Positions 22,083 through 31,986 of a stretch of DNA of 64,000 nt are shown in pieces. The stretch is from Pseudomonas sp. R-28-1W-6. Lineage in GTDB: Bacteria > Pseudomonadota > Gammaproteobacteria > Pseudomonadales > Pseudomonadaceae. The stretch covers positions 62,001 to 126,000 of the forward strand of contig NZ_WELK01000003.1 of assembly GCF_009799925.1 (NCBI RefSeq), given 5' to 3'. Under the pieces are notes generated by a model. It saw only the letters and a list, made by a program, of their open reading frames with translations, had not been told where the DNA came from and ran no database searches. A program made the position numbers and the translations under genes. The stretch's first letter is position 1; every line of letters begins with the position of its first letter.

Positions 22083-23081
22083 ATGTCGGTGGTACGCATC
22101 GGCCCATACACACTGCCCAATCAGCTGATCCTCGCCCCCATGGCGGGCGTCACCGATCAGCCGTTCCGGCAGCTGTGCCGGCGCCTCGGTGCCGGGCTGG
22201 TGGTGTCGGAGATGGTCACCAGCGACGTGCGCCTGTGGAACAGCCGCAAGTCCAGCCTGCGCATGATCCACAACGGTGATCCCGAGCCGCGCTCGGTACA
22301 GATCGCCGGTGGCGACCCCGAGATGCTGGCCGAAGCCGCCCGCCGCAATGTCGAGCTGGGCGCGCAGATCATCGACATCAACATGGGCTGCCCGGCCAAG
22401 AAGGTCTGCAACAAGGCCGCCGGCTCGGCCCTGCTGAAGGACGAGGAACTGGTCGCCGCCATTCTCGACGCAGTGGTCAAGGCAGTCGACGTGCCGGTCA
22501 CCCTGAAGATCCGCACCGGCTGGGACCGAGCAAACAAGAACGGCATCAGCGTGGCGAAAATCGCCGAACAGGCCGGCATCAGCGCGCTGGCCGTGCACGG
22601 CCGGACCCGCGCCGACCTGTACACCGGCCAGGCCGAATACGACACCATCGCCGCGATCAAGCAGGCAGTCCGCATTCCGGTGTTCGCCAATGGCGACATC
22701 GACTCGCCACACAAGGCCCGCAGCGTGCTCGCCGCCACCGGCGCCGATGGCCTGCTGATCGGCCGCGCCGCCCAGGGCCGGCCGTGGATCTTCCGCGAAA
22801 TCGCCCACTACCTGGCAACCGGCCAGGAACTGGCCGCCCCGCCCCTGCACGAGATCGAACGGATCCTGCTGGAGCACCTGAGCGCCCTGCACGCCTTCTA
22901 CGGCGAGGTGATGGGCGTGCGCATCGCCCGCAAGCACGTCGGCTGGTACCTGGCCACCCTGCCCGGGGCCCGGGAATTTCGCACCGATTTCAATCGTCTG
23001 GACAGTACGGACGCGCAGTACACCCACGTTCGGCAGTTCTTTGCCGCACGTCATAACAAGGACAATGAGGTGGCCGCATGA
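22083..23081 (+). CDS. dusB: tRNA-dihydrouridine synthase B
   Basis: The product is 332 aa, an FMN enzyme reducing uridines in the tRNA D-loop. The N-terminal LAPMAGVTDQPFR, the catalytic NMGCPAKKVCNKAAGSAL and the substrate motif HGRTR are all present. The ATG at 22083 starts MSVVRIGPYTL, matching the family. It overlaps fis by 4 bases (ATGA), the conserved dusB-fis arrangement of gammaproteobacteria. Confidence 0.96.
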   Translation: MSVVRIGPYTLPNQLILAPMAGVTDQPFRQLCRRLGAGLVVSEMVTSDVRLWNSRKSSLRMIHNGDPEPRSVQIAGGDPEMLAEAARRNVELGAQIIDINMGCPAKKVCNKAAGSALLKDEELVAAILDAVVKAVDVPVTLKIRTGWDRANKNGISVAKIAEQAGISALAVHGRTRADLYTGQAEYDTIAAIKQAVRIPVFANGDIDSPHKARSVLAATGADGLLIGRAAQGRPWIFREIAHYLATGQELAAPPLHEIERILLEHLSALHAFYGEVMGVRIARKHVGWYLATLPGAREFRTDFNRLDSTDAQYTHVRQFFAARHNKDNEVAA

Positions 23082-23413
23082 CGAGGATGACCGAGCCTTT
23101 TTTTGATCAATCAGTTTTTGATGGGGCAGTACCCGTGAGCGACAACGCCAACCTGAAGCAGCACCTGAGCACACCCAGCGAGCAGGGCCACACCCTGCGC
23201 GGCAGTGTGGAAAAGGCGCTGCACAACTACTTTGCTCACCTCGAAGGCGCCGACGTCACCGACGTGTACAACCTGGTCCTCACCGAGGTCGAGGCGCCGC
23301 TGCTGGAAACCGTGATGAACTACGTCAAGGGCAACCAGACCAAGGCCTCCGAACTGCTCGGTCTGAACCGCGGCACCCTGCGCAAGAAGCTCAAGCAGTA
23401 CGACCTGCTCTGA
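23078..23413 (+). CDS. fis: DNA-binding protein Fis
   Basis: The product is 111 aa, slightly longer at the N terminus than E. coli Fis, as in other Pseudomonas. The C-terminal helix-turn-helix (NQTKASELLGLNRGTLRKKL) is almost identical across the family. It bends DNA and controls growth-phase and rRNA promoters. Its ATG overlaps the dusB stop, so it depends on the dusB promoter. A strong terminator follows. Confidence 0.97.
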   Translation: MTRMTEPFFDQSVFDGAVPVSDNANLKQHLSTPSEQGHTLRGSVEKALHNYFAHLEGADVTDVYNLVLTEVEAPLLETVMNYVKGNQTKASELLGLNRGTLRKKLKQYDLL

Positions 23414-23424
23414 CCCAATCCCGC

Positions 23425-23465
23425 ATAAAGGGCGATCTCGACTGAGGTCGCCCTTTATGTTTTTG
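23425..23465 (+). terminator. Rho-independent terminator after dusB-fis
   Basis: A 15-bp stem (ATAAAGGGCGATCTC / GAGGTCGCCCTTTAT, one G-T pair) with a four-base loop is followed by a T-rich tail. Confidence 0.9.
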
Positions 23466-23491
23466 ATCTTTACCGCCTGATGGACAGTGAC

Positions 23492-25099
23492 ATGACCGAC
23501 CAGACCACCCGCCTCCCCGTTCGCCGCGCCCTGATCAGCGTTTCCGACAAGACCGGCATCCTCGAGTTCGCCCGTGAGCTCGTTGCCCTCGGCGTGGAAA
23601 TCCTCTCCACCGGCGGCACCTACAAGCTGCTCAAGGACAACGGCGTGGCGGCCGTGGAAGTCGCCGACTACACCGGCTTCCCGGAGATGATGGACGGTCG
23701 CGTGAAGACCCTGCACCCGAAGATCCACGGCGGCATCCTCGGCCGTCGCGCCCTCGACGGCGCAGTGATGGAGCAGCACGGCATCAAGCCGATCGACCTG
23801 GTCGCGGTCAACCTCTACCCCTTCGCGGCCACCGTGGCCAAGCCGGGCTGTGACCTGGCCGACGCCATCGAGAACATCGACATCGGCGGCCCGACCATGG
23901 TCCGCAGCGCCGCGAAGAACCACAAGGACGTGGCCATCGTGGTCAATGCCGGCGACTACGCCGGCATCGTCGAGTCGCTGAAGGCCGGCGGCCTGAGCTA
24001 CGCCCAGCGCTTCGACCTGGCGCTGAAGGCCTTCGAGCACACCGCCGCCTACGACGGCATGATCGCCAACTACCTGGGCACCATCGACCAGAGCCGCGAC
24101 ACCCTGTCCACCGAAGAGCGCGGCGCCTTCCCGCGCACCTTCAACAGCCAGTTCATCAAGGCCCAGGAAATGCGCTACGGCGAGAACCCGCACCAGAGCG
24201 CGGCGTTCTATGTCGAGGCCCAGCGCGGCGAAGCCAGCGTCTCCACCGCCGTGCAGCTGCAGGGCAAGGAGCTGTCGTTCAACAACGTGGCCGACACCGA
24301 CGCCGCGCTGGAGTGCGTGAAGAGCTTCGTCAAGCCGGCCTGCGTCATCGTCAAGCACGCCAACCCGTGCGGCGTGGCCGTGGCCACCGACGAGGAAGGC
24401 GGCATCCGCAAGGCCTACGACCTGGCCTACGCCACCGACACCGAGTCGGCCTTCGGCGGCATCATCGCCTTCAACCGCGAGCTGGACGGCGAGACCGCCC
24501 AGGCCATCGTCGAGCGCCAGTTCGTCGAAGTGATCATCGCCCCGAAAGTCTCCCAAGCCGCCCGCGACGTGGTTGCCGCCAAGGCCAACGTGCGCCTGCT
24601 GGAATGCGGCGAGTGGCCGGCCGAACGTGCCGCCGGCTGGGACTTCAAGCGGGTCAACGGTGGCCTGCTGGTGCAGAGCCGCGACATCGGCATGATCAAG
24701 GCGGAAGACCTGAAAGTCGTGACCAAGCGCGCGCCGACCGAGCAGGAAATCCACGACCTGGTGTTCGCCTGGAAAGTGGCCAAGTTCGTCAAGTCCAATG
24801 CCATCGTCTACGCCAAGGGCCGCCAGACCATCGGTGTCGGCGCCGGCCAGATGAGCCGCGTCAACTCCGCGCGCATCGCCGCGATCAAGGCCGAACATGC
24901 CGGCCTGCAGGTCGCCGGTTCGGTGATGGCCTCCGACGCCTTCTTCCCGTTCCGCGACGGCCTGGACAACGCGGCGGCCAACGGCATCACCGCGGTGATC
25001 CAGCCGGGCGGTTCGATGCGCGATGCGGAAGTCATCGCCGCCGCCGACGAGGCCAATATCGCCATGGTGTTCACCGGTATGCGCCACTTCCGCCACTAA
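23492..25099 (+). CDS. purH: Bifunctional AICAR transformylase / IMP cyclohydrolase
   Basis: The product is 535 aa from the ATG at 23492 ([20 protein letters not shown]), which matches the family start; an ATG four codons upstream is possible. The N-terminal methylglyoxal-synthase-like domain is IMP cyclohydrolase, and the C-terminal domain carries the transformylase motif KHANPCGVA. It performs the last two steps of purine synthesis. purD follows, separated by a palindromic repeat. Confidence 0.97.
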   Translation: MTDQTTRLPVRRALISVSDKTGILEFARELVALGVEILSTGGTYKLLKDNGVAAVEVADYTGFPEMMDGRVKTLHPKIHGGILGRRALDGAVMEQHGIKPIDLVAVNLYPFAATVAKPGCDLADAIENIDIGGPTMVRSAAKNHKDVAIVVNAGDYAGIVESLKAGGLSYAQRFDLALKAFEHTAAYDGMIANYLGTIDQSRDTLSTEERGAFPRTFNSQFIKAQEMRYGENPHQSAAFYVEAQRGEASVSTAVQLQGKELSFNNVADTDAALECVKSFVKPACVIVKHANPCGVAVATDEEGGIRKAYDLAYATDTESAFGGIIAFNRELDGETAQAIVERQFVEVIIAPKVSQAARDVVAAKANVRLLECGEWPAERAAGWDFKRVNGGLLVQSRDIGMIKAEDLKVVTKRAPTEQEIHDLVFAWKVAKFVKSNAIVYAKGRQTIGVGAGQMSRVNSARIAAIKAEHAGLQVAGSVMASDAFFPFRDGLDNAAANGITAVIQPGGSMRDAEVIAAADEANIAMVFTGMRHFRH

Positions 25100-25248
25100 C
25101 CGTGGCACGGCCGCGCTGAAGCGCCCGTCTGCGTTGTTGGAGGCCGATTCGCCGATGCTCATTGCCAGGCGGCAACTGCGCTCGTCGAACCGACCTCCGC
25201 CTAGCAGCCAGACGCTCCATCACGGCCCGATGGTTTGCTAGAAGCGTC

Positions 25249-25308
25249 GTAGCCCGGATGAAATCCGGGAACACCCCACTCAAAAGCCCCGGATTGCATC
25301 CGGGCTAC
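25249..25308. repeat. GTAGCCCGGATG-type palindromic repeat between purH and purD
   Basis: GTAGCCCGGATGAAATCCGGG pairs with the inverted CCCCGGATTGCATCCGGGCTAC half across 60 bases. The same ends recur at 31910-31960 between urtA and urtB. It sits 16 bases before the purD ATG. Confidence 0.85.
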
Positions 25309-25324
25309 GGTCAGGAGATACCCC

Positions 25325-26617
25325 ATGAACGTATTGATCATCGGCAGCGGCGGTCGTGAACACGCCCTGGCCTGGAAAGTGGCGCAGGATCCGCGCGTCG
25401 AGAAGGTCTTCGTCGCCCCCGGCAACGCCGGCACCGCCACCGAGGCCAAGTGCGAGAACGTGGCCATCGACGTGCTGGCCATCGAGCAGCTGGCCGACTT
25501 CGCCGAGAAGAACGTGCAGCTGACCATCGTCGGCCCGGAAGCGCCGCTGGTGAAGGGTGTGGTCGACCTGTTCCGCACCCGCAAGCTGGACATCTTCGGC
25601 CCTACCGCCGCCGCCGCCCAGCTGGAAGGCTCCAAGGCCTTCACCAAGGACTTCCTGGCCCGTCACCAGATTCCGACCGCCGACTACCAGAACTTCACCG
25701 AAGTCGAGCCGGCGCTGGCCTACCTCCGTGAGAAAGGCGCACCGATCGTGGTCAAGGCCGATGGCCTGGCTGCCGGCAAGGGCGTGATCGTCGCCATGAC
25801 TCTGACCGAGGCCGAAGACGCCGTGCGCGACATGCTGTCGGGCAACGCCTTCGGCGACGCCGGCGCGCGCGTGGTGATCGAGGAATTCCTCGATGGCGAA
25901 GAAGCCAGCTTCATCGTCATGGTCGACGGCGAGAACGTGCTGCCGATGGCCACCAGCCAGGACCACAAGCGCGTCGGCGATGCCGATACCGGCCCGAACA
26001 CCGGCGGCATGGGCGCCTACTCGCCGGCCCCGGTGGTCACCGACGCCGTGCACCAGCGGGTGATGGACGAAGTGATCTACCCGACCGTGCGCGGCATGGC
26101 CAGCGAAGGCAACGTCTACACCGGCTTCCTCTACGCCGGGCTGATGATCGACAAGGCCGGTGCGCCCAAGGTCATCGAGTTCAACTGCCGCTTCGGCGAC
26201 CCGGAAACCCAGCCGATCATGTGCCGCCTGGAGTCGTCCCTGGTGCTGCTGGTCGAAGCCGCGCTGGCCAAGGCGCTGGACAAGGTCGAGGCGACCTGGG
26301 ACCCGCGTCCGACCGTGGGCGTGGTGCTGGCTGCCGGCGGCTACCCGGCCGACTATGCCAAGGGCGACGTGATCGAAGGCCTAGGCGAGGCCGCGCAACT
26401 GGACGGCAAGGTGTTCCACGCCGGCACCGCGCTGAACGCAGAAGGCCAGGTGGTCACCGCCGGCGGCCGCGTACTGTGCGCCACCGCCATCGGCCGCACG
26501 GTTGCCGAAGCCCAGCAGCAGGCCTATCGCCTGGCCGAGAAAATCCGCTGGAACGGCTGCTTCTACCGCCACGACATCGGCTACCGCGCCATCGCCCGCG
26601 AGCAAGGCAAGGGCTGA
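25325..26617 (+). CDS. purD: Phosphoribosylamine-glycine ligase
   Basis: The product is 430 aa and makes GAR from phosphoribosylamine, glycine and ATP. It has the N-terminal [14 protein letters not shown], the ATP-grasp loop [13 protein letters not shown] and the metal-binding [12 protein letters not shown]. It lies 225 bases after purH, with a palindromic repeat just before its start, and ends at a terminator. Confidence 0.97.
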   Translation: MNVLIIGSGGREHALAWKVAQDPRVEKVFVAPGNAGTATEAKCENVAIDVLAIEQLADFAEKNVQLTIVGPEAPLVKGVVDLFRTRKLDIFGPTAAAAQLEGSKAFTKDFLARHQIPTADYQNFTEVEPALAYLREKGAPIVVKADGLAAGKGVIVAMTLTEAEDAVRDMLSGNAFGDAGARVVIEEFLDGEEASFIVMVDGENVLPMATSQDHKRVGDADTGPNTGGMGAYSPAPVVTDAVHQRVMDEVIYPTVRGMASEGNVYTGFLYAGLMIDKAGAPKVIEFNCRFGDPETQPIMCRLESSLVLLVEAALAKALDKVEATWDPRPTVGVVLAAGGYPADYAKGDVIEGLGEAAQLDGKVFHAGTALNAEGQVVTAGGRVLCATAIGRTVAEAQQQAYRLAEKIRWNGCFYRHDIGYRAIAREQGKG

Positions 26618-26642
26618 GGGTAAAGTTGCGGTAAAAGCCCAT

Positions 26643-26669
26643 AAAAGGCAGCCCTGGTGGCTGCCTTTT
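26643..26669 (+). terminator. Rho-independent terminator after purD
   Basis: AAAAGGCAGCC and GGCTGCCTTTT form an 11-bp perfect stem around CTGGT with a T run. It isolates purHD from retS. Confidence 0.9.
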
Positions 26670-26685
26670 GCCTATAAGCCACGGC

Positions 26686-26691
26686 TATAAT
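26686..26691 (+). promoter_or_regulatory. Possible -10 box (TATAAT) of retS
   Basis: A perfect TATAAT lies between the purD terminator and retS, 31 bases before the GTG start. No good -35 is seen at 16-18 bases. Confidence 0.4.
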
Positions 26692-26722
26692 CCGGTGATT
26701 GACCATTGAAGGGACCTCGCCC

Positions 26723-29521
26723 GTGCGACGGCTCAGGATCGCCACCGGACTCATCGTCAGCCTGTTGCTGACCCTGTTCTGCCTGCCCCCGGCACTGGCG
26801 GAAGGTGAAGCCGCCACGCGCCCGGCCGCACAGGAAAGCTGGTCCATCCTGCTCGATAAAACGGCCGAACTCGGCTTCGAGCAGATCCGGGATCAGTCCG
26901 CCCGCTTCCAGCCGCTGGACCGCCGCGCCATCACCTTCCCGGCCTCCCGCCATGCCATCTGGCTGCACATCAAGACCCCGGCCTACCAGACTCCGCACTG
27001 GCTGTGGCTGTTCGCCCCGCGCGTGCAGCACCTGGACTACTACCTGCTGCGCGATGGCCAGCTGGAACAGCAGCTGCAGACCGGTGAAGCCCTGTCGCAG
27101 AACAGCCGCCCGCTGCCGTCGCGCGCCTACCTGTTCAGCCAGCCCAACGACGGCCAGCCGCGCGAAGCCTATATCCGCATGACCTCCAACCACGCCCTGA
27201 TGATGTGGTTCAAGGCGATCAACGAGGCCGAGCTGGTCACCCAGGAAAAACCCGCCTACCTGTTCGGCGCCCTGCTCGGCGGCCTGCTCCTGCTGGCCCT
27301 GTTCAACCTGCTGCGCATGGCCTATTCGCCGACCGCCAGCAACCTGTGGCTGGCCGGCATGCACATCGCCCTGGCCCTGTGCGCCACCTGCAACATCGGC
27401 CTGCTGGCGGTGTGGCTGCCGGAGCAGAGCTACAACCAGTCGCTGATCGCCGACCTCTCGGCCCTGGCCGCCGGGCTCTGTGCCCTGGGCTTCACCCTGC
27501 GCTTCTTCCACGCCACCCCGGCCGAACACAGCCCGCTGCGCCACGTGCTGCACGCCGAGTTTCTGGTGATCGGCCTGGCCGCGGCGATGATCGCCTTCAC
27601 CGGCCTGTTCTGGCACAGCTGGCTGGTCTATGGCCTGGTGATCATGGTCGCCCTGAGCGTGCCGGTGGTCGCCTTCATCCACTGGCGCGCGGGCTACCAG
27701 CCGGCCCGCCTGATCGTCGCCGGCCTGCTGATCTTCAACCTCGGTTTCGCCGTGCTGATTCCGGTGCTGTTCGGTTTCGACCAGCTCAATCCGGGCTGGC
27801 TGGTGCTCAGCCTGTTCAGTGTGGCCATGCTCTGCGGGCTGATCCTCAGCATCGCCCTGACCGAGCGACAGCGACAGATCCAGAGCGACACCCTGTTCCA
27901 ACGCACCAGCGAAGCGGCCAGCAGCGCCGAGCTGAAAGCCAAAGCCGAATTCCTCGCCAAGATCAGCCACGAAATCCGCACCCCGATGAACGGCGTGCTG
28001 GGCATGACCGAACTGCTGCTCGGCACGCCGCTGTCGGCCAAGCAGCGCGACTACGTGCAGACCATCCACAGCTCCGGCAACGAGCTGCTGACCCTGATCA
28101 ACGAGATTCTCGACATCTCCAAGCTGGAGTCCGGGCAGATCGAGCTGGACGACGTGCAGTTCGACCTCAACGCGCTGATCGACGACTGCCTGGACATCTT
28201 CCGCGCCAAGGCCGAGCAGCAGAAGGTCGAGCTGATCAGCTTCGTCCAGCCGCAGGCGCCGCGGGTCATCAGCGGCGACCCGACCCGCCTGCGCCAGGCC
28301 CTGCTCAGCCTGCTGGACAACGCTTTCCGCCAGACCACCGAAGGCGAGATCCTGCTGGTGGTGGCCCTGGACAGCGAAAGCAAGCTGCCGCGCCTGCGCA
28401 TCGCCGTGCAGGACAGCGGCCGCGCCCTGGAAGCCGACGAGCGCGACGCCCTGCTCAACACCCAGCTGCACAGCACCGACTTCCTCAGCGCCACCAAGCT
28501 CGGCGGCCGCCTCGGCCTGATCATCGCCCGCCAGCTGGTGCGCCTGATGGGCGGCGAGTTCGGCATCCAGAGTGGCGACAACCAGGGCAGCACCCTGTGG
28601 CTGACCCTGCCGCTGGACGCCGAACGCCTGGAACAACCCACCGCCGACCTCGACGGCCCGCTGCAGGGCGCGCGTCTGCTGGTGGTCGACGACAACGAGA
28701 CCTGCCGCAAGGTGCTGGTGCAGCAATGCGCCGCCTGGGGCCTGCAGGTCAGTAGCGTGGCCTCCGGCAAGGAGGCCCTGGCCCTGCTGCGGACCAAGGC
28801 GCATATGCGCGAGTTCTTCGATGCGGTGCTGCTCGACCAGGAAATGCCCGGCATGACCGGCATGCAGCTGGCTGCCAAGATCAAGGAAGACCCCAACCTC
28901 AACCACGACATCCTGCTGATCATGCTCACCGGCATCAGCCATGCGCCGAGCAAGATCATCGCGCGCAACGCCGGGATCAAGCGCATTCTGGCCAAGCCGG
29001 TGGCCGGCTACACCCTCAAGACCACCCTCGCCGACGAGCTGGCCCAGCGCCAGAGCGGCTTCAGCGTGCCCCTGCCGCATGCCGGCGAAGGCCCGGCGCT
29101 GAAGGTTCCGGAAGATTTCCGCATCCTCGTCGCCGAGGACAACAGCATCTCCACCAAGGTCATCCGCGGCATGTTGAGCAAGCTCAACCTGCAGCCGGAC
29201 ACCGCCAGCAACGGCGAGGAAGCCCTGCGCGCCATGCAGGCGCGGCAGTATGACCTGGTGCTGATGGACTGCGAAATGCCGGTGCTCGACGGCTTCTCCG
29301 CCACCGAGCAGCTGCGCGCCTGGGAGACCCGCGAAAAGCGCGAGCGCACCCCGGTGGTGGCGCTGACCGCGCACATCCTCACCGAGCACAAGGAGCGCGC
29401 ACGCCTGGTCGGCATGGACGGGCACATGGCCAAGCCGGTGGAGATGTCGCAACTGCGCGAGCTGATCGCCCACTGGGTGGCCGAGCGCGAACGCCGCCAG
29501 CATGCCGCCCTGCCCGGCTGA
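26723..29521 (+). CDS. retS: RetS hybrid sensor kinase
   Basis: The product is 932 aa from the GTG at 26723, which has GAAGGGA 8 bases upstream; a TTG at 26699 would add 8 residues. Layout: signal peptide (about 1-28), periplasmic DISMED2 sensor domain (about 35-175), seven-TM DISM domain (about 180-385), HisKA with His416 in KISHEIRTP, HATPase, receiver 1 with Asp705, receiver 2 with Asp849. This equals P. aeruginosa RetS (H424, D713, D858), which binds GacS and switches between acute virulence and biofilm. The ATP-site G1 box reads DSGRAL rather than DxGxG, in line with an unconventional kinase. Confidence 0.95.
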   Translation: MRRLRIATGLIVSLLLTLFCLPPALAEGEAATRPAAQESWSILLDKTAELGFEQIRDQSARFQPLDRRAITFPASRHAIWLHIKTPAYQTPHWLWLFAPRVQHLDYYLLRDGQLEQQLQTGEALSQNSRPLPSRAYLFSQPNDGQPREAYIRMTSNHALMMWFKAINEAELVTQEKPAYLFGALLGGLLLLALFNLLRMAYSPTASNLWLAGMHIALALCATCNIGLLAVWLPEQSYNQSLIADLSALAAGLCALGFTLRFFHATPAEHSPLRHVLHAEFLVIGLAAAMIAFTGLFWHSWLVYGLVIMVALSVPVVAFIHWRAGYQPARLIVAGLLIFNLGFAVLIPVLFGFDQLNPGWLVLSLFSVAMLCGLILSIALTERQRQIQSDTLFQRTSEAASSAELKAKAEFLAKISHEIRTPMNGVLGMTELLLGTPLSAKQRDYVQTIHSSGNELLTLINEILDISKLESGQIELDDVQFDLNALIDDCLDIFRAKAEQQKVELISFVQPQAPRVISGDPTRLRQALLSLLDNAFRQTTEGEILLVVALDSESKLPRLRIAVQDSGRALEADERDALLNTQLHSTDFLSATKLGGRLGLIIARQLVRLMGGEFGIQSGDNQGSTLWLTLPLDAERLEQPTADLDGPLQGARLLVVDDNETCRKVLVQQCAAWGLQVSSVASGKEALALLRTKAHMREFFDAVLLDQEMPGMTGMQLAAKIKEDPNLNHDILLIMLTGISHAPSKIIARNAGIKRILAKPVAGYTLKTTLADELAQRQSGFSVPLPHAGEGPALKVPEDFRILVAEDNSISTKVIRGMLSKLNLQPDTASNGEEALRAMQARQYDLVLMDCEMPVLDGFSATEQLRAWETREKRERTPVVALTAHILTEHKERARLVGMDGHMAKPVEMSQLRELIAHWVAERERRQHAALPG

Positions 29522-29594
29522 ACCCGCCCCGTCCATGCCGCGCCGCGGCGCGGCCGCTATGCTTGCCCCAACCGCTTTCTGACGAGTCCGACCC

Positions 29595-30191
29595 ATGCTG
29601 CCCGAGCTGTTCAGCCTGTACCTGAAGATGCTGGTCCTCTACAGCCCGTTCTTCGTGTTGTCCTGTTTCATCGGCCTGACCCCGGGCTACACCAACCGCG
29701 AGCGCAAGAAGCTGGCCTGGAAGGTGGCACTCGGTACCCTGATCGCCAGCGTGCTGCTGTACCTGTTCGGCCAGAGCATCTTCGACGTGTTCGGCATCAC
29801 CGCCGACGCCTTCCGCATCGGCGCCGGCTCCGTGCTGTTCATCTCCGCCCTGGGCATGGCCCAGGGCAAGTCGGCGGTGCAGACCGACAACATCCACCAG
29901 GACGTCACCATCGTGCCGCTGACCATCCCGCTCACGGTCGGCCCCGGCACCATCGGCGCCCTGCTGGTGATGGGCGTCAGCCAGCCACACTGGGACGACA
30001 AGCTGCTGGCCGTGGCCAGCATCGCCCTGGCCAGCCTCACCGTCGGCTTCGTGCTGTTCCTCTCCCACGGCTTCGAGCGGGTCCTCGGCGAGAAGGGCCT
30101 GCAGATCCTCAGCCGCCTGATGGGCCTGTTCGTCTGCGCCCTGGCGGCGCAGATCATCTTCACCGGCGTACGCGGTTACCTGCTGCCCTGA
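29595..30191 (+). CDS. MarC/YchE family inner-membrane protein
   Basis: The product is 198 aa with six hydrophobic helices. Family blocks visible are FIGLTPGYT near the N terminus and VPLTIPLTVGPGTIGALLVMG in the middle. MarC was once linked to multiple antibiotic resistance; its real function is unknown. It lies 73 bases after retS, in the same position as in P. aeruginosa (PA4857). Confidence 0.87.
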   Translation: MLPELFSLYLKMLVLYSPFFVLSCFIGLTPGYTNRERKKLAWKVALGTLIASVLLYLFGQSIFDVFGITADAFRIGAGSVLFISALGMAQGKSAVQTDNIHQDVTIVPLTIPLTVGPGTIGALLVMGVSQPHWDDKLLAVASIALASLTVGFVLFLSHGFERVLGEKGLQILSRLMGLFVCALAAQIIFTGVRGYLLP

Positions 30192-30503
30192 ATCGCGTGT
30201 CCAGCGGTAAAGCGCCGAGTCGCCCCTCACCGCCAGCGTGCCTCGGCGCTGGGCAGATAGGCGCCCCGGCCGGCCCATTCGCCAGCCGTCGCGCCGGCTC
30301 CCTGCCTCAAAGCGGTGCAAGCAACGCAGCGACCGGCCAGGCCCGCGCATCCGCGCACCAAGATCGCCCACCCACTCCCGCACGCGACACCCCTGGATCA
30401 GCAGAAAGCCCGCTGGCACAAGGCTTTGCGCAGCTTGGCACGGATGCTGCCAAAGAACTGGCGACCCTTCGGTCCCCACAGTTGCGCATGGAGCCCTAAC
30501 AAG
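30192..30503. other. Regulatory region upstream of urtA
   Basis: No gene is supported in these 312 bases; the long open frame running into urtA is composition-driven. It holds a 9-bp perfect hairpin (AGCGCCGAG at 30211-30219, CTCGGCGCT at 30242-30250, no T run) and the sigma-54 promoter listed separately. A GCACCA half-site near 30355 could be part of an NtrC site, but no matching TGGTGC partner is present. Confidence 0.5.
30436..30451 (+). promoter_or_regulatory. Sigma-54 promoter of the urea transporter operon
   Basis: TGGCACG-GATG-CTGCC matches the RpoN consensus TGGCACG-N4-TTGCW at all but two positions. The invariant GG (30437-30438) and GC (30449-30450) are separated by exactly 10 bases. 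It ends 52 bases before the urtA ATG. Sigma-54/NtrC control of urea uptake is the known pattern, and rpoN itself lies further right in this window. Confidence 0.75.
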
Positions 30504-31772
30504 ATGAAACGCCGTCCTCTGTTGAAATCCACCCTCGCCGCCAGTGCCCTGCTGCTCAGCGGCCTGTTCCCCTACAGCCTGCAGGCCGCCGAGACCATCA
30601 AGGTCGGCATCCTCCACTCGCTGTCCGGCACCATGGCGATTTCCGAAACCTCGCTGAAAGACATGGCGCTGATGACCATCGACGAGATCAACGCCAAGGG
30701 CGGGGTCAATGGCAAGCAACTGGAAGCCGTGGTGGTCGACCCGGCCTCCAACTGGCCGCTGTTCGCCGAGAAGGGCCGCCAGCTGCTGACCCAGGACAAG
30801 GTCGACGTGGTCTTCGGCTGCTGGACCTCGGTGTCGCGCAAATCCGTGCTGCCGGTGTTCGAGGAGCTCAACGGTCTGCTGTTCTATCCGGTGCAGTACG
30901 AAGGCGAAGAGCTGTCGCCGAACGTCTTCTACACCGGCGCCGCGCCGAACCAGCAGGCCATCCCGGCCGTCGAGTACCTGATGAGCGAAGACGGCGGCGC
31001 CGCCAAGCGCTACTTCCTGCTCGGCACCGACTACGTCTACCCGCGCACCACCAACAAGATCCTGCGCAGCTTCCTGCACAGCAAGGGCGTGGCCGACAAG
31101 GACATCGAAGAGGTCTACACGCCCTTCGGTCATAGCGACTATCAAACCATCGTCGCCAACATCAAGAAATTCTCCGCCGGCGGCAAGACCGCGGTGATCT
31201 CCACCGTCAACGGCGACTCCAACGTGCCGTTCTACAAGGAACTGGCCAACCAGGGCATCGAAGCCACCGACATCCCGGTGGTGGCCTTCTCGGTCGGCGA
31301 GGAAGAACTGCGCGGCATCGATACCAAGCCATTGGTTGGCCAGCTGGCCGCCTGGAACTACTTCCAGTCGGTGGAAAACCCGGTCAACACCGCGTTCGTC
31401 AACAAGTGGAAGGCCTACGCCAAGGCCAAGAACCTGCCGGGCGCCGACAAGGCGGTGACCAACGACCCGATGGAAGCCACCTACGTCGGCATCAACATGT
31501 GGGCCCAGGCCGTCGAGAAAGCCGGCACCACCGACGTCGACAAGGTGCGCGAAGCCCTGGCCGGACAGACCTTCGCCGCGCCGAGCGGCTACACCCTGAC
31601 CATGGACAAGACCAACCACCACCTGCACAAGCCGGTGATGATCGGCGAAGTCCAGGAAGACGGGCAGTTCTCCATCGTCTGGCAGACCGAAGGCCCGCTG
31701 CGCGCCCAGCCGTGGAGCCCGTACATCCCCGGCAACGACAAGAAGCCGGACTATGCGGTGAAGTCCAACTGA
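30504..31772 (+). CDS. urtA: Urea ABC transporter substrate-binding protein
   Basis: The product is 422 aa from the ATG at 30504, with GGAG about 10 bases upstream; longer frames would bury the signal peptide. The N terminus MKRRPLLKSTLAASALLL resembles a twin-arginine signal, and cleavage near LQAAE is expected. The mature protein is a type I (Leu/Ile/Val-like) periplasmic binding protein with the UrtA-typical GILHSLSGTMA start and FGCWTSVSRKS block. It delivers urea to UrtBC. It heads urtABCDE behind a sigma-54 promoter. Confidence 0.95.
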   Translation: MKRRPLLKSTLAASALLLSGLFPYSLQAAETIKVGILHSLSGTMAISETSLKDMALMTIDEINAKGGVNGKQLEAVVVDPASNWPLFAEKGRQLLTQDKVDVVFGCWTSVSRKSVLPVFEELNGLLFYPVQYEGEELSPNVFYTGAAPNQQAIPAVEYLMSEDGGAAKRYFLLGTDYVYPRTTNKILRSFLHSKGVADKDIEEVYTPFGHSDYQTIVANIKKFSAGGKTAVISTVNGDSNVPFYKELANQGIEATDIPVVAFSVGEEELRGIDTKPLVGQLAAWNYFQSVENPVNTAFVNKWKAYAKAKNLPGADKAVTNDPMEATYVGINMWAQAVEKAGTTDVDKVREALAGQTFAAPSGYTLTMDKTNHHLHKPVMIGEVQEDGQFSIVWQTEGPLRAQPWSPYIPGNDKKPDYAVKSN

Positions 31773-31778
31773 GCAAAG

Positions 31779-31891
31779 CCCCTCTCCCTAGCCCTCTTCC
31801 ATCACTGCGAGAGGGGACTGTTTAGCGCGGGCTGAAACCCTTCAGCCGCGCGGAGCCGCTTGCCTCTCCTCTCCCATTCACGGGAGAGGAG
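31779..31891. repeat. Cluster of three hairpins between urtA and urtB
   Basis: Three inverted pairs follow the urtA stop: CCCCTCTC/GAGAGGGG (31779-31816), CGCGGGCTGAA/TTCAGCCGCG (about 31826-31850) and CTCCTCTCCC/GGGAGAGGAG (31866-31891). Together with the palindrome at 31910-31960 they fill the 214-base gap. They may protect the urtA mRNA end or reduce read-through into urtB. Confidence 0.7.
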
Positions 31892-31909
31892 CCGGGGGAG
31901 AGGGTGTTC

Positions 31910-31960
31910 GTAGCCCGGATGCAATCCGGGGAAGGCCGTCCCGGATCGCATCCGGGCTAC
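31910..31960. repeat. GTAGCCCGGATG-type palindromic repeat between urtA and urtB
   Basis: GTAGCCCGGATGCAATCCGGG (31910 on) mirrors CCCGGATCGCATCCGGGCTAC (to 31960). The ends are identical to the repeat at 25249-25308. It stops 26 bases before the urtB ATG. Confidence 0.85.
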
Positions 31961-31986
31961 GGTTCCATTCGAAGGACCGTTTCAAC

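Noticed and set aside
26672..29596. A 974-codon minus-strand open frame over retS
   Set aside because: High GC at third positions leaves the antisense frame open; the product is low-complexity and retS on the plus strand has full domain support.
30414..30429. A first TGGCAC...TTTGC sigma-54-like site upstream of urtA
   Set aside because: GG and GC are 11 bases apart instead of 10; the site at 30436-30451 has correct spacing and a better match.
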